In this document: positions 23,102-34,674 of the stretch, piece after piece
How positions within the stretch are numbered: position 1 is the stretch's first letter
Layout: each line of letters starts with the position of its first letter
Source of the DNA: Balanoglossus misakiensis
Lineage: Eukaryota > Hemichordata
Direction of reading: 5' to 3'
Assembly: GCA_040954595.2 (NCBI GenBank)
Contig: CM082588.2
Span: 7,192,001-7,256,000, forward strand
DNA length: 64,000 bases
Notes under the pieces: model-generated
Seen by the model: only the letters and a program-made list of their open reading frames with translations
The model's database searches: none
What the model was told of the DNA's origin: nothing
Position numbers and translations under genes: made by a program

Positions 23102-23834
23102 AGGGAGGGAGGGAGAGAGAGAAGTTAGTAGTTATACAAGTAATAAATCAAACTATTATGTTTTTCTTTTAATTTAAGTATATTTACACACTACATGTCT
23201 AAAGTTAACTTTGGATGTTTACTTATAACATTCCACGTACAAGAAAAGTAGGAAATATACATAATATAGATAAGAATAGATATATACTTACCGTCTGGAT
23301 TTTGTAGAAGCAAAGTCAAACACCGGTAGGTACAACGACCAAGGCAGAGAGAGAGAGAGGGGGGGGGGAGAGAGAGAGAGAGAGAGAGAGAGATCATTAC
23401 AGTAATGTTTACCATGTGATACCTTCATAAAGTTTTCATAAAGTTAATATTTATACAAGTAATAAATAAAACTATGATGTTTTTCTGTTAATTTCAGTAT
23501 ATTTACCCACTATACGTCTAGAGTTAACTTTGGATGTACTTATAACATTCCACGTACAAGCAAAGTAGTAAATATACATATAATAGATAAAAACTAGATA
23601 TATACTTACATCCTGGATTTTGTAGAAGCAAAGTCAAACACCGGTAGGTACAACGACAAAGGCAGAGAGAGAGAGAGAGAGGGGGGGAGAGAGAGAGAGA
23701 TTATTTACAGTAATGTTAACCATGTGTACCTTCATAAAGTTTTAATAAAGTTAATATTTATACAAGTAATAAATCAAACTATGATGTTTTTCTTTTCATT
23801 TAAGTATATTTACACACAACATGTCTAAGAAGGG

Positions 23835-23894
<60 letters not shown>

Positions 23895-24181
23895 GAGACA
23901 GACAGAGACAGAGAGATCATTTAAGGTAGTGTTAACCATGTGATAACTTCATAAAGTTTTCATAAAGTTAATATTTATACAAGTAAAAATCAAACTATGA
24001 TGTTTTCCTGTTAATTTAAGTATATTTACCCACTATACGTCTAGAGTTAACTTTGGATGTTTACTTATAACATTCCACGTACAAGCAAAGTAGTAAATAT
24101 ACTTATATAGATAAAAACTAGATATATACTTACATCCTGGATTTTGTAGAAGCAAAGTCAAACACCGGTAGGTACAACGAC

Positions 24182-24226
<45 letters not shown>

Positions 24227-24867
24227 AGAGAGAGAGATTATTTACAGTAATGTTAACCATGTGATACCTTCATAAAGTTTTAATAAAGTTAATATTATAC
24301 AAGTAATAAATCAAACTATGATGTTTTTCTTTTCATTTAAGTATATTTACACACAACATGTCTAAAGTTAATTTTGGATGTTTACTTATAACATTCCAGT
24401 ATAAGCAAAGTAGTAAATATACATATATAGATAAGAACTAGATATGTACTTACCACCTGGATTTTGTAGAAGCAAAGTCAAACACCGGTAGGTACAACGA
24501 CAAAGGCAGACAGAGAGGGGGGGGGAGAGAGAGAGAGAGACAGAGAGATCATTTAAGGTAGTGTTAACCATGTGATACCTTCATTAAGTTTTCATAAAGT
24601 TAACATTTATACAAGTAATAAATCAAACTATGATATTTTTCTTTTAATTTAAGCAAAAAAACAGGAAAACATTTTTAAAATACCAATAAAATTATGAAAC
24701 TTCCAAAAGACACTACATGTCTAAAGTTAACTTTGGATGTTTACTTATAACATTCCACGTACAAGCAAAGTAGTAAATATACATATATAGATTAGAACTA
24801 GATATATACTTACATCCTGGATTTTGTAGAAGCAAAGTCAAACACCGGTAGGTACAACAACAAAGGC

Positions 24868-24910
<43 letters not shown>

Positions 24911-25133
24911 TTATTTACGGTAGAGTTAAAGATGTGATACATTCAAATTAATATTTATACAAGTAATAAATCAAACTATGATGTTTCCTTCTGATTTAAT
25001 ATATTGAAACACTACATGTCTTCCACGTACCAGCAAAGTAGTAAATATAAATTCATAGATACGAAATAGATATATATTTACCGGCTGGATTTTGTTGAAA
25101 CAAATTCAAACACCGGTAGGTACAACATCAAAG

Positions 25134-25200
<67 letters not shown>

Positions 25201-25360
25201 ATTTACGGTAGTGTTAACCATGTGATACCTTCATAAGTTTTCATAAAGTTAATATTTATACGAGTAATAAATCAAACTATTGATGTTTCCTTCTGATTTA
25301 ATATATTGAAACAGTTCAGTTCAGTTCATAAGGGACAAATATCTAAGATAATAAGGTCCC

Positions 25361-25846
25361 TCAAATCCTATCAGTTGCTTGAAAATAAATGTCAATATTG
25401 TTCTTGAAATTGTTTGTATCCTTTGACATAATCACAAAGTCCGGTAAAGCGTTCCACTCGTTCACAACACGAACAGGAAATGAATATTTGCGAATGTCTA
25501 GTCTGGATGGCAGCTTTTGGAGCTTGTAGTCATGACCTCTAGTTGTTGAGCACAAACTTCTCATCAAGGTAACTGAGCAGCGATCTACGTTGTTCAAAAT
25601 TTTAAAAACCTCTATCATATCACCTCTTACACGGCGGGTTTCAAGGGTTGTAAGCCCTAATATATGCATTCTCTCAGGGTAACTTTTTCCACGGCACTCT
25701 GTTACTAGCTTAGTAACGCGACGCTGAACTTTTTCCAGGGCAGCAATATCTTTTTTGAGCCATGGAGCCCAGGCTTGGGACGCATATTCCAAATGGGGTC
25801 TGACAAATTGTTTGTAAAGGCGTACTATGACGTCCTTGGTTCGAAG
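25361..25846 (-). pseudogene. 3' fragment of a non-LTR retrotransposon reverse transcriptase
   Basis: The minus-strand ORF reads LYKQFVRPHLEYASQAWAPW, then LEKVQRRVTKLV, LETRRVRGDMIEVFKILN and VRVVNEWNALPD. This is the conserved C-terminal end of CR1/L2/Jockey-type reverse transcriptases. The 5' part runs into the assembly gap. The 3' end carries a short GAACT-type tandem tail (plus strand AGTTCAGTTCAGTTCA near 25314) and abuts a satellite unit at ATATTGAAAC, so it inserted into the array. Confidence 0.85.
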
Positions 25847-25946
25847 NNNNNNNNNNNNNNNNNNNNNNNNNNNNNNNNNNNNNNNNNNNNNNNNNNNNNN
25901 NNNNNNNNNNNNNNNNNNNNNNNNNNNNNNNNNNNNNNNNNNNNNN
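25847..25946. other. Assembly gap (100 N)
   Basis: Exactly 100 N, the usual placeholder for unknown length. Satellite units, and therefore candidate microexons, may be missing here together with the 5' part of the retrotransposon. Confidence 1.
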
Positions 25947-26183
25947 TAAACATGTGATACCTTCATAAAGTTATTATTTATACAAGTAATATATCAAACT
26001 ATGATGTTTCCTTCTGATTTAGTATATTTACGCACTACATTTCTAAAGTTAACTTTGGATGTTTACTTATAGCATTCCACGTACAAGCAAAGTAGTAAAT
26101 ATACATATATAGATAAGAACTAGATATATACTTACAGCCTGGATTTTGTAGAAGCAAAGTCAAACACCGGTAGGTACAACGAC

Positions 26184-26222
<39 letters not shown>

Positions 26223-26496
26223 AGAGAGAGTGAGAGAGAATTTACGGTATTGTTAAACATGTGATACCTTCATAAAGTTATTATTTATACAAGTAATATA
26301 TCAAACTATGATGTTTCCTTCTGATTTAATATATTGAAACACTACATGTCTAAAGTAAACTGTGGACGTTTACTTATAACATTCCACGTTCTAGCAAAGT
26401 AGTAAATATACATATATAGCTAAGAACTAGATATATACTTACCACCTGGATTTTGTAGAAGAGAAATCAAACACCGGTAGGTACAACAACAAAGGC

Positions 26497-26610
<114 letters not shown>

Positions 26611-26880
26611 AGAGAGAGAGTGAGAGAGAATTTACGGTATTGTTAAACATGTGATACCTTCATAAAGTTATTATTTATACAAGTAATATATCAAACTATG
26701 ATGTTTCCTTCTGATTTAATATATTGAAACACTACATGTCTAAAGTAAACTGTGGACGTTTACTTATAACATTCCATGTTCTAGCAAAGTAGTAAATATA
26801 CATATATAGATAAGAACTAGATATATACTTACAGCCTGGATTTTGTAGAAGCAAAGTCAAACACCGGTAGGTACAACGAC

Positions 26881-27007
<127 letters not shown>

Positions 27008-27264
27008 GAGAGAATTTACGGTATTGTTAAACATGTGATACCTTCATAAAGTTATTATTTATACAAGTAATATATCAAACTATGATGTTTCCTTCTGATT
27101 TAGTATATTTACGCACTACATTTCTAAAGTTAACTTTGGATGTTTACTTATAACATTCCACGTACAAGCAAAGTAGTAAATATACATATATAGATAAGAA
27201 CTAGATATATACTTACAGCCTGGATTTTGTAGAAGCAAAGTCAAACACCGGTAGGTACAACGAC

Positions 27265-27307
<43 letters not shown>

Positions 27308-27881
27308 AGAGAGAGAGTGAGAGAGAATTTACGGTATTGTTAAACATGTGATACCTTCATAAAGTTATTATTTATACAAGTAATATATCAAACTATGATG
27401 TTTCCCTTCTGATTTAATATATTGAAACACTACATGTCTAAAGTAAACTGTGGACGTTTACTTATAACATTCCACGTTCTAGCAAAGTAGTAAATATACA
27501 TATATAGATAAGAACTAGATATATACTTACCATCTGGATTTTGTAGAAGCGAAATCAAACACCGGTAGGTACAACAACAAAGGCAGAGAGAGAGAGATCA
27601 TTTACGGTAGTGTTAAAAATGTGATACATTCATAAAGTTAATATTTATACAAGTAATAAATCAAACTATGATGTTTTTTTTTCTGTTTATTTAAGTATAT
27701 TTACACACTACATGTCTAGAGTTAACTTTGGATGTTTACTTATAACATTCCACGTTCTAGCAAAGTAGTAAATATACATATATAGATAAGAACTAGATAT
27801 ATACTTACCGCCTGGATTTTGTAGAAGCAAAGTCAAACACCGGTAGGTACAACGACAAAGGCAGAGAGAGAGGTGGGGAGG

Positions 27882-27941
<60 letters not shown>

Positions 27942-28157
27942 GGGAGGGAGAGAGAGAGAGAGAGGGACATAGATTAGTTATGGTGAGAGATTAGTTATGG
28001 TAGTATTAGTAGTAGTATCAGGCTTTATTGTGCCAGTGGCATAAATAAGGCTTGTCGTTAGTTTTGGTTGTAAAATTGTCAAAACACTGCTTGATACTAG
28101 ACTATATGATTGTTAAAAAATTACGTCATGAAAAAACTAAAAAAAATTGATACTTAC

Positions 28158-28162
28158 CTTTT
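28158..28162 (-). CDS. Gene A candidate 5-nt microexon AAAAG
   Basis: The sense strand reads CCTCTCTCTCTATGCTACAG, then AAAAG, then GTAAGTATC. Acceptor, five bases and donor are conserved in copy B (51233-51237), while the sequence further upstream differs by indels, so a larger exon is not supported. Five bases convert the phase 1 exit of the death-domain exon into phase 0, the phase needed by the P-loop exon. It would encode Glu (with the carried G) and Lys. Without it, joining exon 2 to the P-loop exon gives a frameshift and early stop. Confidence 0.55.
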
Positions 28163-28601
28163 CTGTAGCATAGAGAGAGAGGGGGAGGAAACAGAAAATT
28201 CATTTGCCATTTCATCATGCAATTCCCGAAGAGGAGAAACTTACACACTGTCAACTGATCCTAGTACTTTGGACATGAATTCAGATCAATGGAAGAAGGG
28301 TTTATGACAACTTGAAGACAGAAGGAATTTAGGTTAGCTCGTTCGTGGCCTCTTAGTTTTAAGATGCACATCCCTCTGAAAACTATTTTCTTAGAAAACA
28401 ATATGACATTAAATCGCTCACCAACGCTTTAAAATGATTAACAAATCCGACCGATCAAGATCATAATACACGCAATGGAAGAAACATGTACTGTGTACTG
28501 CATTTCATTGCATTTTACTACACTACAAGGGACTGTGACTACACTACACTATCTACACAACACTACACAACACTACATTACATACTACAATATACTCCGT
28601 A

Positions 28602-28779
28602 CACTATACTATACTATACTATACTATACTATACTATACTATACTATACTATACTATACTATACTATACTATACTATACTATACTATACTATACTATACT
28701 ATACTATACTATACTATACTATACTATACTATACTATACTATACTATACTATACTATACTATACTATACTATACTATAC
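28602..28779. repeat. (ACTAT)n pentanucleotide microsatellite
   Basis: About 35 near-perfect ACTAT units in the intron downstream of exon 2. The matching place in copy B (about 51450-51480) has only a few remnants. The Tyr/Thr/Leu-rich ORFs here are artefacts. Confidence 0.95.
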
Positions 28780-28850
28780 AGTACGAGGACTTCAGTGTAA
28801 TGTCTATCAGTACAGAACTTTCTTGTTATTTGCATGTTTTGTTATATTAC

Positions 28851-29051
28851 CTTCGTATTTCTCTACTTCATTAACTAATTCAGGCCTCTTGATGTCTTTA
28901 AGAATGGTAGACAATGTAGATGTTTCATACTGGTTGATTTCTCCGTCATTCTCTAAAGCCTGTAACAGACCTAATGCGGTTGTAATGTTGTTTAGATCTC
29001 TGCCTGCGAGATATCTTTCTCCTATCACTTTCTTCATTCTTGATATTTCAT
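28851..29051 (-). CDS. Gene A exon 2: death-effector-like domain
   Basis: A 201-nt exon (acceptor TTGGATTACAG, donor ACGAAG/GTAATA; phase 1 in and out). It encodes DEISRMKKVIGERYLAGRDL, NITTALGLLQALENDGEINQ and LSTILKDIKRPELVNEVEKY. With the end of exon 1 (WNDLKERLNREITG) this gives about six short amphipathic helices ending in L-x-x-I-x-R-x-x-L, the pattern of death-effector-type death folds. Such domains recruit partners by homotypic contact. The fold assignment is by pattern and needs a profile search. Confidence 0.72.
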
Positions 29052-29334
29052 CTGTAATCCAAGAGATCAACACTAAATTGTATTTTTTTAACCTTCGTCT
29101 ATTTCGTCAATTGAAATGTGTTTTGAATAGAATGATCCTTTAAAGGCAAACCGTGGTTATTTATATAAGGGTACGACATACAAAACCAGAACCGTTCAGG
29201 AATTATATTTTTGTTTCTTCTATCAAGTATCGAAGTCCTAAACAATCAAAGTATATTTTATATGATATAGGGAACCCTGGTCGTTATAGCTTACACAATA
29301 GGCTAAAGAAGTATCATATAGTAAATTTCTATAC

Positions 29335-29521
29335 CTCCTGTTATTTCTCGATTAAGTCTCTCCTTCAAATCGTTCCAATTGCTTTGTATAATATCAACTG
29401 AACTAATTTTGTCTTCCTCTGTGTCTGACTCTTCACCACTCTCTTCGGACTCTTCCATATCCTCCCGCTCGTCATCCTCTCCCATTTCTTCCAAATTCTC
29501 ATCCGGGAACTTTGACGCCAT
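29335..29521 (-). CDS. Gene A exon 1: start codon and acidic N-terminus
   Basis: The ATG at 29521 has a strong context (GCCATGG). The exon encodes MASKFPDENLEEMGEDDERE, an EES-rich acidic stretch, then SSVDIIQSNWNDLKERLNRE, which begins the death fold. Donor ACAGGAG/GTATAG, exit phase 1. The sequence 5' of the ATG contains an acceptor (AATTTTACAG near 29551), so a non-coding exon lies upstream. Copy B has six more residues in the EES tract. Confidence 0.8.
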
Positions 29522-29876
29522 GGCGTATACTTCAATCGTACAGCATGCCTGTAAAATTGTATGAACTCAACTTCGAGATTTAGTAAATAGAAGGTGTTTA
29601 CAGGTTTTATTTTCTCCCAAGTTTTTCCCTGGGAGACTAAAATACTTGAAATCTTAGGAATGAATATAGATACCATTCAGCCTCCGTGCAGTTTATAGTA
29701 TCTTTTTGAATACAATACCATCTTGATTGTTATGTTGTAAATGGTTGTGTGTTCCTGCAGTGATATCTCGCGTCCTGTCCCACTATAGTCCTGTTTCAAA
29801 ATGACCTACATTACACGTCCTAATACACATGTACAGCATACAACACATCTCTGCCACGCAGAGCTAGTATAGCATG

Positions 29877-30110
29877 CTCTGATTGGTTGATCTGCTTCTC
29901 TAAGGTCGACTGGCGGGGAGCTCATTGGAGGGACCTCATGCGTCTGGTGTCATTATTATGTATTATTCAATTTACAACTCCCTGATTGGTTAATGCGTAG
30001 AGATGTTCCTCTCATTATGCAGGACCGCATGTGTTAGGCTTCATTACCATGCAGCAAATGCACCTTAAATAGTTAGATTGACCAATCACTGATGTCGGTA
30101 CATATGTGAT
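29877..30110. promoter_or_regulatory. CCAAT-box cluster 5' of gene A
   Basis: Four ATTGG/CCAAT motifs (near 29880, 29924, 29984 and 30090) are embedded in partly repeated sequence. The same four positions are kept in copy B (about 52550-52760). NF-Y sites of this kind are common in promoters. Whether they drive gene A or the plus-strand ORF is unknown. Confidence 0.35.
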
Positions 30111-30570
30111 GGACGAGCTGACTTATGAAACAGGACATGCTGAAACCAACCAAGTATTTTCAGTGACCTCCGCCATGCGCAGGTCAATAAACGTCCACTC
30201 ATGACGATGTTTACTCAGCTATCTTCTAGCATATACATGTTGACGGGTGTGTCAAGGAACACATTTCACAATATAATTGAAATTTCTCAACAAAAACGAT
30301 TTCCATGAACTTAAATGCACTGAACTAAATTTAAATGAACTAAATAAAACTGTAATTGTGTACATGGGCATATTTATCAAATTATGGTATATTCTGGGCG
30401 TGATAAGGGACTGGTGACCTAAATGTTGTCGTTACAACAGATAGACTACAATAGTTGTCATTTTTTGTCGGTAGTGAATACTACATATGGAATACAACAC
30501 GTTGACAAAGTAGAAATCATTTTAAATCATGTCAGTTCATAATAAATAGGTAAAGTTAAAAAAACTCACT

Positions 30571-30680
30571 CAGCTGAGCAACTCTGTATCCGGGTTCAAA
30601 TTTGCCAGCGGGAGTGACAACAGAGGTCGTTTAGCGTGGATGATTGCACTTTGACACGGATATAAATTCCAGGCTGTGAC
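30571..30680 (-). other. Possible non-coding first exon of gene A
   Basis: On the minus strand, about 100 bp well conserved with copy B ends at a donor, GCTCAGCTGA/GTGAGTTT (donor at 30570-30569). A TATAAATT/TTTATATCC motif lies near 30659-30668. This may be the 5' UTR exon spliced to the acceptor near 29551. Only sequence conservation and the splice motif support this. Confidence 0.35.
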
Positions 30681-30969
30681 ACTACGCAACACACAAAACA
30701 AAACTAAGCAACGCTGTCAGATCGAAACACTTCTCACATAAAGATTTGAAAGGGGGAGTCACTATTTTGGACACTGTTTTATCATGTTCTCTTTTCGCGT
30801 ATTACACACTTACTGAATTATAGTGAGAATGGGGAGCATTTACCTTGATTTAAAAACCCTGCGAGTTAACCGGAAAATGCTGTAAAATCAGGCGGGACAT
30901 TCGAAATCCTCGGGCCAATGTTTGTTATAGCACCATGACTCTATTCGTCTCCTGTATGTGGACATATAA

Positions 30970-31212
30970 ATGACAAGGAGAGTAGAGCTACACCAGCCAG
31001 CAAGTCAACAAACAAATGACACAGACGGGGAGGACCATTTCGTAACCTTGCGATTGAACCGTGACACTTACGAAGAACTATTGACCTCATGGTGGCTTTT
31101 AGATGACCGACATAAGAAAAAACACGTGTTCTACGTACCTGTGTGCACTAAATTGGTTGAGACCAGGTCACGCCATAAAGTGAGAAGAAAATGGTGGACA
31201 TATAAGCAATAA
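30970..31212 (+). CDS. Unrecognised 80-codon ORF at the unit junction
   Basis: The ORF encodes MTRRVELHQPASQQTNDTDG, then LRLNRDTYEELLTSWWLLDD and KLVETRSRHKVRRKWWTYKQ. AATAAA overlaps the stop region (31208-31213). The composition looks protein-like and the 3' half is conserved at the B/C junction, but there it is broken (see 53690-54421). It could be a terminal exon or remnant of a gene caught in the duplication. I recognise no domain. Confidence 0.35.
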   Translation: MTRRVELHQPASQQTNDTDGEDHFVTLRLNRDTYEELLTSWWLLDDRHKKKHVFYVPVCTKLVETRSRHKVRRKWWTYKQ

Positions 31213-31329
31213 AATTACAAAGCAGTATCACAGATAACGAATTCTTCCAGACTTTATTAAATATTCAAATTACAAATTTTAATGTATTTAAAGATATTTA
31301 CAATGATAATTTGCTGTAGAAAAAATATT

Positions 31330-34300
31330 GTCTTTGGGGGAAGGGTCACATTTTACAGTTTAGGTGTGCTCTGAATCCCCCCGCCCACCCGCTGTAATTT
31401 CTGAAGCCCCCCTAAGTCATAACAAGGATCGACTCTTTTGGAATTAGCCATTCATGGACTGTGCAATACAATATAGATAACCGTACCGTAAAAACAGCAA
31501 ATCGGCAATTTTCGTGACGGCTCCCGTTTTCACATTTCCATTCTGCGCACGCGTCATTCAAATCCAACGGCCAACAGACGAACCCAAACAACATTTGGGG
31601 AGCCGTCATTATTTACGGCCGGGGGGGGGGGGGTACTCAGAATTTTAGAGTTTCTAGGGAAATTCCTCCGACCCCCAGGCCGTAAATAATGACGGCTCCC
31701 TCGCCGTGGATAAATGAAAGGTGGTAAGAAATAAACATAGACATGAGCAGGTTTGGGTCTAAGCGAAAACCTTCAACCATCTAGCAGCATATGATAGATT
31801 TTCAAACAAGAAGGTCAACACACTCCATGAAGAAGTATGATGTAGCATAATTCATGCATCGTTCAATCATATCAGCCATCTCAAAACTTTGGGTTATTTT
31901 GCTTCTAACATGCTGCTGTATCTTGACAACAGTCGCGAGTTTTTACACGGCGAACTTTCCTATGACTAAGAAAATGGGGGAAAGCTTGAAACCAAATCGC
32001 ACCAATAAACACTCATCTCGAAGTTCGGCAGATGTTTTTCATCTAGCTGTGGAAACACAGCTGTTCCGCCCAGGGTGTATGCTAATTCATGAATTAGCAT
32101 AATCGAACAGCTGCGTTTCCACAGCTATTTTTCATCCATACCTGCTATCCTCTTTGCGCATTAATATCGACCTTCTCTGCGTTTTTGGGGGCAATTTCTG
32201 AGGGACCTATATACTCTCAATCGACATTCGGTATACCCTCCCGACTAATCCTTAAGGTAGCGGCGTTGTGATTGGCTATAAGTTTTTGCATCATATACAA
32301 AAGTCGATCTAGGGGTCTTAAAAAATCCCAGACGCGCTTTGTATGATGGTTACGACAGCTTGCATTCACGCAAATATCAGCCGGATATCTCAAAGCATTG
32401 GCACAAAACATTGAGAAAACTGTTTTTGGGTGTTTTTTTAAATTTCCTGTCACGTGATATTTGTGCAAAAATTATCACACAGATGCCACTAAAATGTCCC
32501 CCTATAACTAAGCTTTCGGAAAATATATACTTTGGGGGAATTCTGAGTTCAAAAATTACCAGAGAAATGTTTATTTCAAAGAGTGAATTTCTTATTCTGC
32601 ATCCTTAAAACAATTTAATACAAAGACACATTCTTATACTGTAAGCAAAATGCTGTAAATATTTCACACGTTTTTTTTAAATTCACTGTTTTCACCGATT
32701 GATAAATCTGTTACAATAAATCCCAGTGATTGTAAAATTACAATGAAGCACATTGTTATATAGCCAAATCCACCAATCTAATACCTAGTCAATGTGCCAT
32801 AACACTAAAAGTGTGAAATTACATCTAGAGCTTTGTGTGCACGTATTGCTTGCAAAACTGAGAGAGTTTGAGGGTACATCCAATAGATAAGACATAAGAA
32901 TACTGTCAATCAAATTATGTGTAGACTAACATTTCAGAATTTATCAAATGCATTGTATTTGAATAGGATTATAAAAATACTGTTTACAAACATGTGACCT
33001 AGTTTTGAGTTATTTCGCCATACAGAAATATATTTTCTGGTAGTAATTTTATGACAGATATTTTACGCGTATAATCTATAGTTGCATATTGTGACCAATA
33101 AAAAATGTGTTAAACATATTCTTACTGTAAGAAAAATGTATGCTGTAAAAACATTAATGTTTCACTCTGTTTTAATTTCACTTTTTTCAATGATTGATAA
33201 ATCCGCTAAAATGAATCCAAGTGAAAATGTAAAATTACAATAAAACTCCTTGTTATATAGCAAAATCCGTGTATTCAATACCTGCCCAATCACTGAAAGA
33301 GAGAAATGACATCTCAGTGAAAATAAATGCTTTAATAGTAACCCACATGAGAAGTGTAGTATATTCGTGATAAAAATATCCTGAAAACGGTTTTCAAATA
33401 CATGAAATCACATTAAAAATGTTATATTCTGAATAATAGAACAGTCTAAAAGGGTATGCTGATTATATTTTGTTGAAAACAAATCCTTTTGAAGTAAGGT
33501 ACTAGCTAAAAAATCCTATATATCTCACTGAAGAGTTTCTCACACATTCCTGAAAACAACACACGAGTAGAATATTCAAAAGTATGGTAACAAAATCTTT
33601 TCTATTTTTAGAGTGATTAACTCTGCCTAACAATAACTATACTTCTCTTCATCTATGGTTCAAGTGTATATACTTCACTGTTGCTAAGTGTGCTGATGTT
33701 GCTATGCACACACGGAAGTTGCCTTTGGCGTTCATGGACGCCATATTGGGCCACAGTAAATATAGACACTTCACCGAACTGCATTTATTTCAAATTGTTA
33801 ATTATGGTGGAATATTCTAAAATATTCGCCTTGGATATCTGAACAACAAGAGCTCTTCACAACAAAACCGTAGACGAGAACTTATTGAAACTATTAAAAG
33901 TAAAAAGCAGTGACGCAAAGTCGCCAAATGAATCAAAAAGTCCAAATTGCCATGAGTGACTTTACACCTTAAGGGAACAATGCACTGACTACGGCATTTC
34001 CAAAGATTGACATTTCACACTAATTCATAGGCATTCTAAAATTATCTTTGTGATTTCTTCTTGATAATCATGTCAAATAGTTATCAATATGTGCTTAAAT
34101 ATGAGGAAAAAGTATAACTGTTACTTTACATTGTACTTTTTCAAACGATTAGTGGATACCGGGACCATGCTTACATATAAAAGCACATTGTTTGGTCAAG
34201 GTCAGGGACTTTCCCCAATTAAAGGGACAAAGTGTCTCTCTCGCTGCCTCTTTTCCATTAATTATGTTTGACACAAGACACCGTTTATGTTAATGTTCAT

Positions 34301-34674
34301 GTGGATATATAGTGAATCAACGTTCAACTACATACACCTTCCCGCTTGTATAATCAAAACTAGCCAAAATGAATAATCAGTCTTTACCATTTATTCACTT
34401 TGGGCAAGTTTTTACTCTCATGTCATACAAGCAGAGTGGAAGTTGTGTGTGGTTGAATGTTCAATGTTCATAGGACTTTCCCAGATTTCGCGAATAAATC
34501 TCACACATTCTTGAAAACAATGAATCGTTAAAAGCATGGTAACAAAATATTCTCCATTTCTAGAGTGATTATCTTTGCCTAACGATACCCACTTGTCTTC
34601 ATCTAGTTCAAGTGTATATACCTTGCACTTACTGAATGGGCTGTGTTGCAACATACACACATAGTCTTTGGTGT
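31330..34674. other. Non-coding block downstream of gene B
   Basis: Homologous to 11303-14602, including fold-back elements near 31598-31700 and 32044-32127. It differs by a B-specific replacement at 34215-34470. I see no gene. Confidence 0.6.
34215..34470. repeat. B-specific inverted pair of a dispersed repeat
   Basis: The left half is the reverse complement of about 520-645 (GGGACAAAGTGTCTCTCTCG start). The right half, from about 34384, matches about 470-550 in direct orientation. It replaces sequence present in A (about 14208-14450) and C, so it arose after the triplication. Confidence 0.6.

Noticed and set aside
28475-29143. 222-codon plus-strand ORF with repeated Tyr/Thr/Leu pattern
   Set aside because: It is a translation of the (ACTAT)n microsatellite running on antisense to the death-domain exon; copy B lacks it.
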